This document shows, one piece after another, positions 18,101-27,220 of a DNA stretch of 64,000 nucleotides. Source of the stretch: Vibrio sp. 10N.286.49.B1. Lineage in GTDB: Bacteria; Pseudomonadota; Gammaproteobacteria; Enterobacterales; Vibrionaceae. Each line of letters begins with the position of its first letter. Position 1 is the stretch's first letter. Position numbers and translations under genes: made by a program. The stretch covers positions 1-64,000 of the forward strand of contig NZ_MCUW01000003.1 in assembly GCF_002873335.1 (NCBI RefSeq). The letters are read 5' to 3'. The notes beneath the pieces are model-generated. The model worked only from the letters and a program-made list of their open reading frames with translations, had not been told where the DNA came from and ran no database searches.

Positions 18101-21100
18101 TTAAGCCGTGGCCGCACAGTTTAGATTCAGTAGGCTTAATTCTCTTAATGCCACAGAGAACTTAGCAAACTCATGAACATTACCCACTTTAAATTCATTG
18201 AGTATGTTCTCCCAACGTTGAAGGCTTACTGAGTTCGTCTCCATCCAATTATCAAGTGACAGGATAACGTTTTTATCGTCACCACAACCACACCGCAGTA
18301 CTTGAGCGGTGAGTTGGCGTTGTTGCCAATCGAGATCTTCTCTAAATGCCGCTCTTGCAAGTGCTTGCCAGTTATTGTCTACCGCTTGGCCATTGATTTG
18401 ATTCAAGAACCAATGAAGCGACAAACGATCCCCAAGATGGAAATACAGTTTTGATACTTGCTCAACAGCAACGTTGGCTTCTGCGGCTATTTCTGAAATA
18501 TCCACAGCAGACAATAGGCTTGATAAACGAGACACATAGTTTGCTAGATCTTTATCTACCCCGCTCTCGATCCACACTTGGGCTTGTATATTGTGTTCAG
18601 CGACTTCTTCATTAACTAAACAAGTTTCAAGTTTTTGTTCAATTTTAATCACATTATCGCGGTAGCGTGCGACAAGTTGTTCTACTGACTGTTTGCCAGG
18701 GCGATTACGTAATAGCCATCTTGCTAAGCGGCGTAATGTGCGGCGAACAATAAACAGTAGCTCATATTGAGCCTCAGAGGTCGCGACATTATCAAGTTTA
18801 CGAATTTGCTCAAAGGTAAATGCAAAACCGTAAATCTCTCGTGACGCTGCATAGGCGTTTGCAATATCAACAATGGTTGCACCCGTCTCTTCTTGTAGAC
18901 GCGTAACAAAGTTGCACCCCATTTCGTTCACCATTTGATTCGCCAATCCTGTTGCGACAATTTCTGCCTTCAATGGATGGTTAGGCATACTATCAATATA
19001 GTGACGGCGTAACAGTGATGGGAAGTATTGCACTAATTGTTGGTTGTGATACGGATCATTGGCAATTTCATCAACGGCTAATTGCTCTTTAAGGACCATT
19101 TTGCCATACGCGACAAGAACAGATAGCTCGGGACGCGTCATCCCAATGCCTTGCTTCTCTCGCTCTAGCAAATCATCATCGGCGGGAAGATACTCTAACC
19201 CACGATCTAAATAACCGGCTTTTTCTAGTGTATGAATAAACCGTATTTGCTCCTTCATAAGCGGAACGCCCTGGTATTCAGTCACTGAAATAGACTCAGC
19301 TTGGCAATATGCATCGTCAAGCACGATGTCACCAACTTCATCTTCCATTGCCTCAAGCGTCTCATTGCGCTGTTTAATCGTCAGATCACCGCTTGAGACC
19401 AGTCCATTAAGGAATATCTTAATGTTAACCTCGTTGTCTGAGCAATCTACGCCACCAACGTTATCGACAAAATCAGTATTAACTCGACCACCAGCCAACG
19501 CGTACTCAATACGGCCAAGCTGTGTCATACCAAGGTTGCCCCCTTCACCAACCACTTTAGCGCGTAAGTCACCGCCATTGATGCGAAGGACGTCGTTAGC
19601 ACGGTCTCCTACGTCGGTATGCGTCTCCGATGACGCTTTCACGTACGTGCCGATTCCACCATTCCAAAGAAGATCAACTTTCATAGAAAGTAACATCTTG
19701 ATGAGATCGTTTGGCGTCACGGAACTTTTCTTTGTGCCCACCATTTTTTGGATCTCGGGCGTCAATGTGATCGATTTCGCCTTACGTGGGAAGATCCCAC
19801 CACCAGCAGAGATCAATTTAAGATCGTAATCTTCCCAACTCGAACGAGGCAGATCAAATAAACGCTTTCTCTCGATCCAGCTCGTCGCTGAGTCTGGATT
19901 TGGATCAATAAAGATGTGCATATGGTTAAACGCGGCTTGCATACGAATATGCTTGGAAAGCAACATACCGTTGCCAAACACATCTCCTGCCATATCGCCT
20001 ACACCAATTGCAGTAAAATCTTCACTCTGGCAATCAATTCCCATTTCGCGGAAGTGTCGCTTAACGGACTCCCATCCGCCTTTCGCTGTAATACCCATCG
20101 CTTTATGGTCATAACCGTTAGAACCACCAGACGCAAAAGCATCACCAAGCCAAAAGTTATACTCTGCTGATACAGCGTTAGCTAAGTCAGAAAATGTTGC
20201 TGTTCCTTTATCCGCTGCAACCACCAAGTATGGATCATCTTCGTCATGACGTACCACACTTTTTGGAGGAGCCACCTCTCCTTCGATGATATTGTCAGAC
20301 ACGTCAAGTAACGCACGAATAAACTGCTTGTAACAACGTTGACCTTCAGCAAAAATTTCATCACGCGAAGTCAGTTGTGGCTGACGCTTACAAACAAAGC
20401 CACCTTTTGCACCAACGGGCACAATCACTGTATTTTTAACTTGTTGAGCTTTTACTAAGCCTAGAATCTCGGTACGGAAATCCTCTTGTCGATCAGACCA
20501 ACGTAATCCGCCACGAGCGACCTTACCGCCACGTAAATGCACACCTTCTATATCAGAGGCATACACAAAAATTTCAAATGCAGGGACAGGGGCTGGAATA
20601 TCCGGGATCTTAGACGGCTGCAGTTTCAGCGATAACCAAGGCTTATTAAGTCCTTTATCATCTTTTTGATAATAATTGGTACGCAAGGTCGCTGAAATCA
20701 TTTCGACGTATCGTCTAATAATACGATCATCGTCAAGGCTCTCAACCTTATCCAATTGAGTCTCTATTTTATCAACAATTCGTTGCTGGCCTTTCTTGCT
20801 GCCCTTCAACGACGGCATGAATCGTTGAGAAAACAATTCAACCAAGTCTTTAGCAAGCTCTGGATAATGGTTTAATGTATCCTCGATGTAGTGCTGGCTA
20901 AATGGAAAACCGACTTGCCTCATATAACGCGCATATGCTCTGAGGATAGACACCTCACGTCCCGTTAAACCAGAGCCAAGTACCAAACGGTTAAACCCAT
21001 CACTTTCTAGATCCCCCGCCCATATTGATGCGAAAGCTTGTTGGAATCGATCGCGGGCTTCACGAAGATCTACCACAGTTTCACTCTTATGGAGCATGGA

Positions 21101-22939
21101 GAAATCAAGGATCCAATAGCTACCGCCATCGTTTTTAATGACTTCGTACGGCGATTCACCGATTACTCTCAAGCCAAGGTTTTCAAGCATCGGCATCACA
21201 TCAGAAAGATGTATTGGCTCATCTTGGTGATATAACTTAAGCTTTACTTCTTTTGAATCGACCGCAGCTTCTTGAGGTCGATAAAACAGCATCCCTAACT
21301 TGTTACTTTCGCTCAATGCTTCAAGGCGCTCGATATCGGCGACTGCCGAGGTTGGCATCATGTCTTCTTTATAAGAGCGAGGGAAAGCTCGAGAATATAC
21401 CTTAGAAAGCGGTAATCCTTTACTCTCCCCAAAGTTAGCCACGATCGCTTCTGATAAACGATCATCCCATGACGCCGATACTTCCATCAAATTCTGTTCT
21501 ATCGCTTTTACATCCACATCCATATTGTTGTTATCAACCCTTACTATATAGTGTGTTCTGGCCAGAGGGCTTTCAGAAAAATAGGTCGTAAATTCAACTT
21601 CTTGCTCGCAGCCAAAGTAACTTTTTAAGATCCGTTGCGTATCTTTACGAAGCTGGGTGTTATAACGGTCTTTGCTTACATAGACCATACAACTAAAGAA
21701 GCGACCAAAAGGATCTCGACGCACAAACAAACGGATCAGGTCTCGATCCTGCATTTGCACTACACCCATTCCAATCTCAAGTAATTCTTCTTCTTTGGCC
21801 TGAAGCAATTCATCACGGGGATAGTTTTCAAGAATGTTTCGCAGCGCTTTATAAGAATAGGATCCATTGCGATAACCGCTTGAATCAAGAATTCTATCCA
21901 TCTTTTCACGGATCAATGGAATCGTTGAAACACTCTGGTTATAAACGGCAGAGGTATAAAGTCCAGTAAAGCGATGTTCACCGATCACCTTCCCGTGCTT
22001 ATCAAATTTCTTGATACCAATGTAATCGGTATATGCAGGTCTGTGTATACGACTCGCTTTATTACCCTTGGTTAAGATCAGTAAGAAAGGCTTTTTTGCT
22101 TCTAGTCGAGCTGAGTCAGAAAAATCTGAGATTTTAACGGCGCGGACTCGTTGCTCACTAGAAAACAGGCCAAGTCCTCTTTCTTCCGTTGGCTTAAGAA
22201 TTGAGTCGCCATCTACTTGGACTAAGTCAAATTCTTTGTAACCCATGAAAGTAAAGTTGTGGTCTCCTAACCATTCCAAAAACGCCATCGTTTCATCAAA
22301 TCTGTCATCTTCAGTCGGTAACATCGATTTATTCTTAAGCAGATCTTGAGTGATTTCCTTAAGTTTATTCGACATCGGCTCCCAACCATTAACCACTAAA
22401 CTCGTATCTTCGAAAATAGTGACCAGCTCATCTTTGAGCGATGTCATTTCTTGCTTGTCGTTAAGTCGGTCGACTTCAATGTGGAAAATAGACTGCAAAT
22501 GCCCTTTCTTTTCATTGACCGAAGTGATCTGCCCGTTGCTGTTCCTCTCAAATTGAGTCGGTCCATGTAGAGTAATATGACAGGTCAAATCAAGTCGGTT
22601 TAAAGCCATCTTAACGGAATCAACAAGAAACGGAGAATCAGGGACCGCAATTTCAACAATAGTGTGTGTCGATTGCCATCCATGTTTACTTACAGACGGA
22701 TTGAAAACTCGAACTGAGATTTCATCGTGTTTCTTTTCGTTCAGGTGGTGCCATAAACTAATCACGGCACCATACAGGTCAGATTCATTTCGTTGTAACA
22801 AATCATCAGGGGAAACATTTGAAAAGATATGCTTGGCGAGTTTGGTCACTAGAGGTTGATTCGAACCCTCAAGTTTCGACTCAATCAATTTGTACACTTT
22901 CTCCAGAAGAACCGGAACAACGGGTTCGCGCGTGGTCAT
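18101..22939 (-). CDS. gdhB: Large NAD-specific glutamate dehydrogenase
   Basis: 1612 residues, the length of the 180-kDa class (L-GDH) known from Pseudomonas, Shewanella and Vibrio. It converts glutamate to 2-oxoglutarate and ammonia with NAD+, a catabolic role. The N-terminal half carries ACT-like regulatory regions. The catalytic core begins near residue 780: VHLRGGKVARGGLRWSDR, with the substrate Lys in VPVGAKGGFVCKR; the dinucleotide-binding region VVGEGGNLGMTQLGRIEYA and TDFVDNVGGVDCSD follow. The C-terminal part is helical. It stands alone, with a terminator after it. The symbol follows the Pseudomonas usage; gdh2 is also used. Confidence 0.95.
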   Translation of the reverse strand: MTTREPVVPVLLEKVYKLIESKLEGSNQPLVTKLAKHIFSNVSPDDLLQRNESDLYGAVISLWHHLNEKKHDEISVRVFNPSVSKHGWQSTHTIVEIAVPDSPFLVDSVKMALNRLDLTCHITLHGPTQFERNSNGQITSVNEKKGHLQSIFHIEVDRLNDKQEMTSLKDELVTIFEDTSLVVNGWEPMSNKLKEITQDLLKNKSMLPTEDDRFDETMAFLEWLGDHNFTFMGYKEFDLVQVDGDSILKPTEERGLGLFSSEQRVRAVKISDFSDSARLEAKKPFLLILTKGNKASRIHRPAYTDYIGIKKFDKHGKVIGEHRFTGLYTSAVYNQSVSTIPLIREKMDRILDSSGYRNGSYSYKALRNILENYPRDELLQAKEEELLEIGMGVVQMQDRDLIRLFVRRDPFGRFFSCMVYVSKDRYNTQLRKDTQRILKSYFGCEQEVEFTTYFSESPLARTHYIVRVDNNNMDVDVKAIEQNLMEVSASWDDRLSEAIVANFGESKGLPLSKVYSRAFPRSYKEDMMPTSAVADIERLEALSESNKLGMLFYRPQEAAVDSKEVKLKLYHQDEPIHLSDVMPMLENLGLRVIGESPYEVIKNDGGSYWILDFSMLHKSETVVDLREARDRFQQAFASIWAGDLESDGFNRLVLGSGLTGREVSILRAYARYMRQVGFPFSQHYIEDTLNHYPELAKDLVELFSQRFMPSLKGSKKGQQRIVDKIETQLDKVESLDDDRIIRRYVEMISATLRTNYYQKDDKGLNKPWLSLKLQPSKIPDIPAPVPAFEIFVYASDIEGVHLRGGKVARGGLRWSDRQEDFRTEILGLVKAQQVKNTVIVPVGAKGGFVCKRQPQLTSRDEIFAEGQRCYKQFIRALLDVSDNIIEGEVAPPKSVVRHDEDDPYLVVAADKGTATFSDLANAVSAEYNFWLGDAFASGGSNGYDHKAMGITAKGGWESVKRHFREMGIDCQSEDFTAIGVGDMAGDVFGNGMLLSKHIRMQAAFNHMHIFIDPNPDSATSWIERKRLFDLPRSSWEDYDLKLISAGGGIFPRKAKSITLTPEIQKMVGTKKSSVTPNDLIKMLLSMKVDLLWNGGIGTYVKASSETHTDVGDRANDVLRINGGDLRAKVVGEGGNLGMTQLGRIEYALAGGRVNTDFVDNVGGVDCSDNEVNIKIFLNGLVSSGDLTIKQRNETLEAMEDEVGDIVLDDAYCQAESISVTEYQGVPLMKEQIRFIHTLEKAGYLDRGLEYLPADDDLLEREKQGIGMTRPELSVLVAYGKMVLKEQLAVDEIANDPYHNQQLVQYFPSLLRRHYIDSMPNHPLKAEIVATGLANQMVNEMGCNFVTRLQEETGATIVDIANAYAASREIYGFAFTFEQIRKLDNVATSEAQYELLFIVRRTLRRLARWLLRNRPGKQSVEQLVARYRDNVIKIEQKLETCLVNEEVAEHNIQAQVWIESGVDKDLANYVSRLSSLLSAVDISEIAAEANVAVEQVSKLYFHLGDRLSLHWFLNQINGQAVDNNWQALARAAFREDLDWQQRQLTAQVLRCGCGDDKNVILSLDNWMETNSVSLQRWENILNEFKVGNVHEFAKFSVALRELSLLNLNCAATA

Positions 22940-23094
22940 GATAACGCTCCACTTTTCTATTTTTATGGGGGATAAGGCTGCTTTTATTGTAAAAGCTTTA
23001 TTGATAAAGAGTTAATAAAATTTAGCAGTAGTAGGAGAGAAAAGTTTGATATTGTGACTAATGTACTTATTTATATCGCTAGCAAACGTACTAA

Positions 23095-23319
23095 TTACAG
23101 TGAATCTAACCGTAAAAATTTATTGTTGTGGTCAGTTGTCAACCTAAAACGACCTTTTATACCCAATTGTGTTAAATACGCTCGAAATCTAACCGCCGGT
23201 AATTGTAACCGTAGGCCACAATCTGTTTGAACCATAATGCTCGAAGCATGCCCGGAATAATGAGAAACAAACGCTTGGTAACTCAAGTTCATCGAAAAAA
23301 AATACTTTTTGGTGACCAA
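23095..23319 (-). CDS. DUF2835 family small protein
   Basis: 74 residues. The pattern KKYFFSMNLSYQAF---Y-G-A, LQLPAVRFRAYLT, GIKGRFRLTTDHNNKFL matches the DUF2835 family of short gammaproteobacterial proteins of unknown function. The start is a TTG at 23319 chosen because GAGAGG lies six bases upstream and because it gives the family's N-terminus; the first ATG comes nine codons later, inside the conserved part. No signal peptide. It lies 155 bases upstream of the glutamate dehydrogenase gene on the same strand and may be co-transcribed. Confidence 0.85.
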   Translation of the reverse strand: MVTKKYFFSMNLSYQAFVSHYSGHASSIMVQTDCGLRLQLPAVRFRAYLTQLGIKGRFRLTTDHNNKFLRLDSL

Positions 23320-23561
23320 TTTTTACCTCTCGCATTAACACTGTATATAAACACAGTGTTAAAATTGACTGAATAATAAGGTTGGTTATTAAAAAATGCA
23401 GAAATCCGTTCAATTTTGTTCATTAAACAGACAATAATAGAACATTGAACGACAAGCCAAACAGAACTGTATATATAATCAGTACTTTCAGCTTGCCGTT
23501 GCCTTGTGCACTTATTGTTAACTAAAAAACAAATTATTTATTCGATTCACGTCACCGGCGT

Positions 23562-26171
23562 CTAGGCTTCTAAGGCCTTAGTGACTTTTTCAAATAGATC
23601 ATTCGCAAGGTTATCTAGTGCTTTCAGCTTTTCTAACTCCACGACAATCAAGGCTTGTCGGGCTGCATCGTATTTCTTAAATTTCAGCAAGGGATCAATC
23701 AATCTTGACGCAACTTGAGGGTTCGATTCATTTAGTTGCTTTAGAATCTCGCCTGCAAACTGGTAACCACAACCCGAAATATCATGGAAACGACGTGGGT
23801 TCATATTTAGAAACGAACCGACCAAACTTCGTATACGATTTGGATTATTGAGGCTAAACGCAGAGTGAGACATACAAGCTTTTACGTTATCAAGCGCATC
23901 TTCACTTGGGTTAGAACCTTGTAATACAAACCATTTGTCCATCACTAGCCCATCATGACTCCACTTATGACTGTAGTCATCCATCAAGGTTTGCCTTACC
24001 GAAAGAGATGCACTATTCGCTGCGGCCATTGCGGCCATCGTATCAGTCATGTTATTGGCAGCTTGAAATTGTTCATGAACCAGGCCTTCATACTCATCGA
24101 GTGTCGCTAAGTACTGTAGGCAAAGATTTCTGAGCGCACGCTTGGCAATAGCCTCGTGCTTAATGGTATAAGCTTCTTGACGAAGAGAATGATATGTCGC
24201 GGAAAATTCATCTTTCAGTTCGAAGGCTAAAATCGACTTAAGCCCTTTTAACGCGTCGCACACTGCATCAACAGGCACTGTATCGTACCAACCAGCAACC
24301 TCATTAAAGCTTGGTAATGATAAAACTTCAGCGATAAATGCCGGATCAAGCTGATCATTTAAGATCACACCGCGAAAAGCATCTACAACAAGATCGGGTA
24401 AGGCAATTGATTGCTGATTAACGACCGACTCGACATTTGACTTAATGTACTTGGCCAAAAGCATTTGTCCGGCATCCCACTTCGCAAAGTCATTTTGTGC
24501 GTGAACCATCAGAAATGCCAATTGTTCATCTGAGTAATCGAATTGTAATTTTACCGGTGCCGAAAACTCCCTCAACATGGACGGGATGGGTTGAGATGTA
24601 ATATTTTCGAATACATACGTTTGCTGTGCTTGTGTCAAGTTCAAGACGTTATCAGTCACCTCACCGTTACAGCGTAACTCAAGAATATTTCCTGACTTAT
24701 CATACAGTTCTACATCGAATGGAATATGAAGCGCGTGCTTCTCTGCTTGATCTTGAGTCGAAGGTGTCACTTGAGTTAACGTCAATGAATAGGTATTTGT
24801 GTTAGCATCAAAATGATCGGTAGCCGTAACACATGGTGTCCCCGATTGGCTATACCATAATCGGAACTGCTTAAGATCAACACCAGAAGCCTCTTCCATT
24901 GCACAAACAAAATCTTCACATGTCGCTGCGGTGCCATCATGTCGTTCAAAATATAGCTTCATTCCCGCTTGGAATTTTTCTTCACCAAGTAGCGTGTGCA
25001 TCATTCGAATAACTTCGCTCCCCTTTTCATACACGGTAAGCGTATAGAAATTATTCATCTCTATCACTTTTTCCGGACGAATCGGATGAGACATTGGACT
25101 TGCGTCTTCAGCAAATTGCGGGCCACGAATAATGCGGACGTTATTAATCCGATTAACAGAACGAGAACCTAAGTCAGACGAAAACTCCTGATCTCGAAAA
25201 ACCGTAAGCCCTTCTTTCAAACTTAGTTGAAACCAATCTCGACAAGTAACACGGTTACCCGTCCAGTTATGGAAGTATTCGTGACCAATGACGGCTTCAA
25301 TTCCCAAGTAGTCTGTATCCGTTGCCGTATTTTCATTCGCTAATACAAATTTTGAATTGAAAACATTTAATCCTTTGTTTTCCATCGCGCCCATGTTGAA
25401 AAAATCAACAGCAACAATCATATAGATATCGAGGTCATACTCTAAACCAAATCGCTCCTCATCCCACTTCATTGAATTGATCAACGACACCATTGCGTGG
25501 TTCGCTCGGTCAAGGTTTCCCTTATCGACAAAAATTTCTAAAACCACATTTCTACCAGACTGAGTAGAATAGTTATCACGAAGCACATCAAAATCACCCG
25601 CCACTAGAGCAAATAAGTAACAAGGCTTTGGATGTGGATCTTGCCACACGACATAGTGCCGATCTTCTGAAATTTGGCCTTCTTCAATTTTATTACCGTT
25701 ACTTAATAAATACGGGAAGGCAGCTTGGTCGGCAATAACTTTCGTGGTGTAAGTAGCAAGTACGTCCGGTCGATCAAGAAAATACGTGATGCGCCTAAAA
25801 CCTTCCGCTTCACACTGAGTGCAATATGCACCATCAGAAAGGTACAGCCCCTCAAGAGCCGTGTTAGTAACAGGAGAAATCTTGTTTTCAATTCTAAGTT
25901 CAAATTCAGTAGGTAAATTGTTGAGCTCTAACCCAGAGTTAAGTATTTGGTAATCTTTCCAATCTTGATTGTTCACTTGTACTGAGACTAACTCAATACC
26001 TTCCCCATCGAGAACAAGTGTGCTCGACTCTACGTTCTGCTTAACTTGAGATATTGCAGTTACGATCGTGTTTTGTTCATGGAGGTCAAAAGTGAGATTA
26101 ACATCTGAGATAATATGAGAAGGCGATTGATAATCGCTACGGTACTTGGCTTTAGGTGCTGACTCAGTCAT
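23562..26171 (-). CDS. pepN: Aminopeptidase N
   Basis: 869 residues, a normal length for the M1 metallopeptidase PepN (870 in E. coli). It removes N-terminal residues from peptides in the cytoplasm. The exopeptidase motif GAMEN (about residue 260) and zinc site HEYFHNWTGNR (His about 297 and 301) with the downstream Glu in LKEGLTVFRDQEFSSD (about 320) are intact. The C-terminal helical domain extends to the end. The neighbourhood pepN/pyrD is conserved with E. coli, but here the DUF2835 and glutamate dehydrogenase genes lie between them. Confidence 0.98.
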   Translation of the reverse strand: MTESAPKAKYRSDYQSPSHIISDVNLTFDLHEQNTIVTAISQVKQNVESSTLVLDGEGIELVSVQVNNQDWKDYQILNSGLELNNLPTEFELRIENKISPVTNTALEGLYLSDGAYCTQCEAEGFRRITYFLDRPDVLATYTTKVIADQAAFPYLLSNGNKIEEGQISEDRHYVVWQDPHPKPCYLFALVAGDFDVLRDNYSTQSGRNVVLEIFVDKGNLDRANHAMVSLINSMKWDEERFGLEYDLDIYMIVAVDFFNMGAMENKGLNVFNSKFVLANENTATDTDYLGIEAVIGHEYFHNWTGNRVTCRDWFQLSLKEGLTVFRDQEFSSDLGSRSVNRINNVRIIRGPQFAEDASPMSHPIRPEKVIEMNNFYTLTVYEKGSEVIRMMHTLLGEEKFQAGMKLYFERHDGTAATCEDFVCAMEEASGVDLKQFRLWYSQSGTPCVTATDHFDANTNTYSLTLTQVTPSTQDQAEKHALHIPFDVELYDKSGNILELRCNGEVTDNVLNLTQAQQTYVFENITSQPIPSMLREFSAPVKLQFDYSDEQLAFLMVHAQNDFAKWDAGQMLLAKYIKSNVESVVNQQSIALPDLVVDAFRGVILNDQLDPAFIAEVLSLPSFNEVAGWYDTVPVDAVCDALKGLKSILAFELKDEFSATYHSLRQEAYTIKHEAIAKRALRNLCLQYLATLDEYEGLVHEQFQAANNMTDTMAAMAAANSASLSVRQTLMDDYSHKWSHDGLVMDKWFVLQGSNPSEDALDNVKACMSHSAFSLNNPNRIRSLVGSFLNMNPRRFHDISGCGYQFAGEILKQLNESNPQVASRLIDPLLKFKKYDAARQALIVVELEKLKALDNLANDLFEKVTKALEA

Positions 26172-26261
26172 CCTTTAGTCCTTATAAATTATTGTTAGCA
26201 TTTTTGCTTAGATACAAATTGATTATACGCCTATGTTTCAATTGATTGCAGGATAGAAACG

Positions 26262-26288
26262 AAAAAAAACGCCAATTAACATTGGCGC
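26262..26288 (-). terminator. Terminator after the duplicated-domain exported protein gene
   Basis: CGCCAAT (26270-26276) and ATTGGCG (26281-26287) flank TAAC. On the minus strand the stem is followed by eight T. Confidence 0.85.
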
Positions 26289-26382
26289 CTTTAGATAGGT
26301 CTGGATGAAGATTTTATTGAAACAGAGATCAACCACAGTGGCAGTATGGTGAATCTCGAGTGGAATCCAGTAATCGGTAAAA

Positions 26383-27045
26383 TTATCGAATTCTATTTAG
26401 TACCGCAAACATATCACCATCTTCTACTTCCAACGTTAGCTCATCCTGGTTAAGTGTATAAGTCGCATCATGTTCACCATCCTGATACAACAAAACAATA
26501 TGGTCGTCTTCGGTATAATACACACCGCTATGAATGGCTTCATTACCTTCATTAGAACTTACACGAAATGTGAAAACAAAGTCTGGTTGCAGAACCAAAT
26601 CCATTCTTGCAATATCACTTGCATGTTTGTCATCGCCGGTCACGGTGGTCGAAGACCAAATACCAGCAAGTGCATTCGGTAGCGCTTTAGTGAATACCAC
26701 TCCGTTCAAATTTAACATGTGATGATTACCATCATATTTGTAAACTTGAGGTTCATCGCTATTAAGTCCCAAAATAATCGTGTCTTCGTTTGCGGTGAAC
26801 AGTCCTTCCCAGTGTTCGATACTGTAGTCTTGCTTCTGAATATCAATATTGAAGGAATAATTAGAATTAAGTGATAGCTTTATCGCCAAAAAGGCATCGG
26901 GCGATTCTTCGGGACTGGGGTTAATCAGGTACCAATCACCGAGTAAAAACGGTTGGTCAAACTGGGTTAAATCATTGTTGTCTTTACGCGTATCTGATAT
27001 TGCTCCAAACGACACGACACATAAAATCAGTGTAATCCATCTCAT
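26383..27045 (-). CDS. Exported protein with two tandem homologous domains, function unknown
   Basis: 220 residues. A signal peptide (MRWITLILCVVSFGAIS) precedes two halves that resemble each other: residues about 34-117 (LLGDWYLI, then a strand-rich stretch with GLFTANEDTIILGL and MLNLNGVVF) and about 125-220 (LAGIWSSTTV, GVYYTEDDHIVLLY and ELTLEVEDGDMFAVL). Each begins with a G-W motif and looks like a small beta-barrel or lipocalin-like fold. No catalytic motif is seen and I do not recognise the family. It is preceded by an FNR/CRP-like box (27105-27118) and followed by its own terminator, so it is a single-gene unit. Confidence 0.7.
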   Translation of the reverse strand: MRWITLILCVVSFGAISDTRKDNNDLTQFDQPFLLGDWYLINPSPEESPDAFLAIKLSLNSNYSFNIDIQKQDYSIEHWEGLFTANEDTIILGLNSDEPQVYKYDGNHHMLNLNGVVFTKALPNALAGIWSSTTVTGDDKHASDIARMDLVLQPDFVFTFRVSSNEGNEAIHSGVYYTEDDHIVLLYQDGEHDATYTLNQDELTLEVEDGDMFAVLNRIR

Positions 27046-27102
27046 ATGCTTCCCCTTTGCTGTTCATATAAGCCTAGGTGTTCAACGAGAGAAAGCGAAT
27101 TT

Positions 27103-27120
27103 TTTTGATCTAAATCACAA
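27103..27120. promoter_or_regulatory. FNR- or CRP-like palindrome
   Basis: TTGATCTAAATCAC (27105-27118) matches FNR consensus TTGATNNNNATCAA at 9 of 10 positions; the wider TTTGATCTAAATCACA also resembles a CRP site. It lies about 60 bases upstream of the start at 27045. Confidence 0.5.
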
Positions 27121-27171
27121 TTTTTATTTTGATGTATCAGCTTTGAGATTGAAAATTCGAATAGCAGGTAC

Positions 27172-27202
27172 AAAAAAAGCGAGCCCTTAAGCTCGCTTTT
27201 CA
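27172..27202. terminator. Terminator after prc
   Basis: AAAAGCGAGC and GCTCGCTTTT flank loop CCTTAA; A-rich on one side and T-rich on the other, so it can act in both directions. Confidence 0.85.
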
Positions 27203-27220
27203 AATAGCACGGTAATGTCG

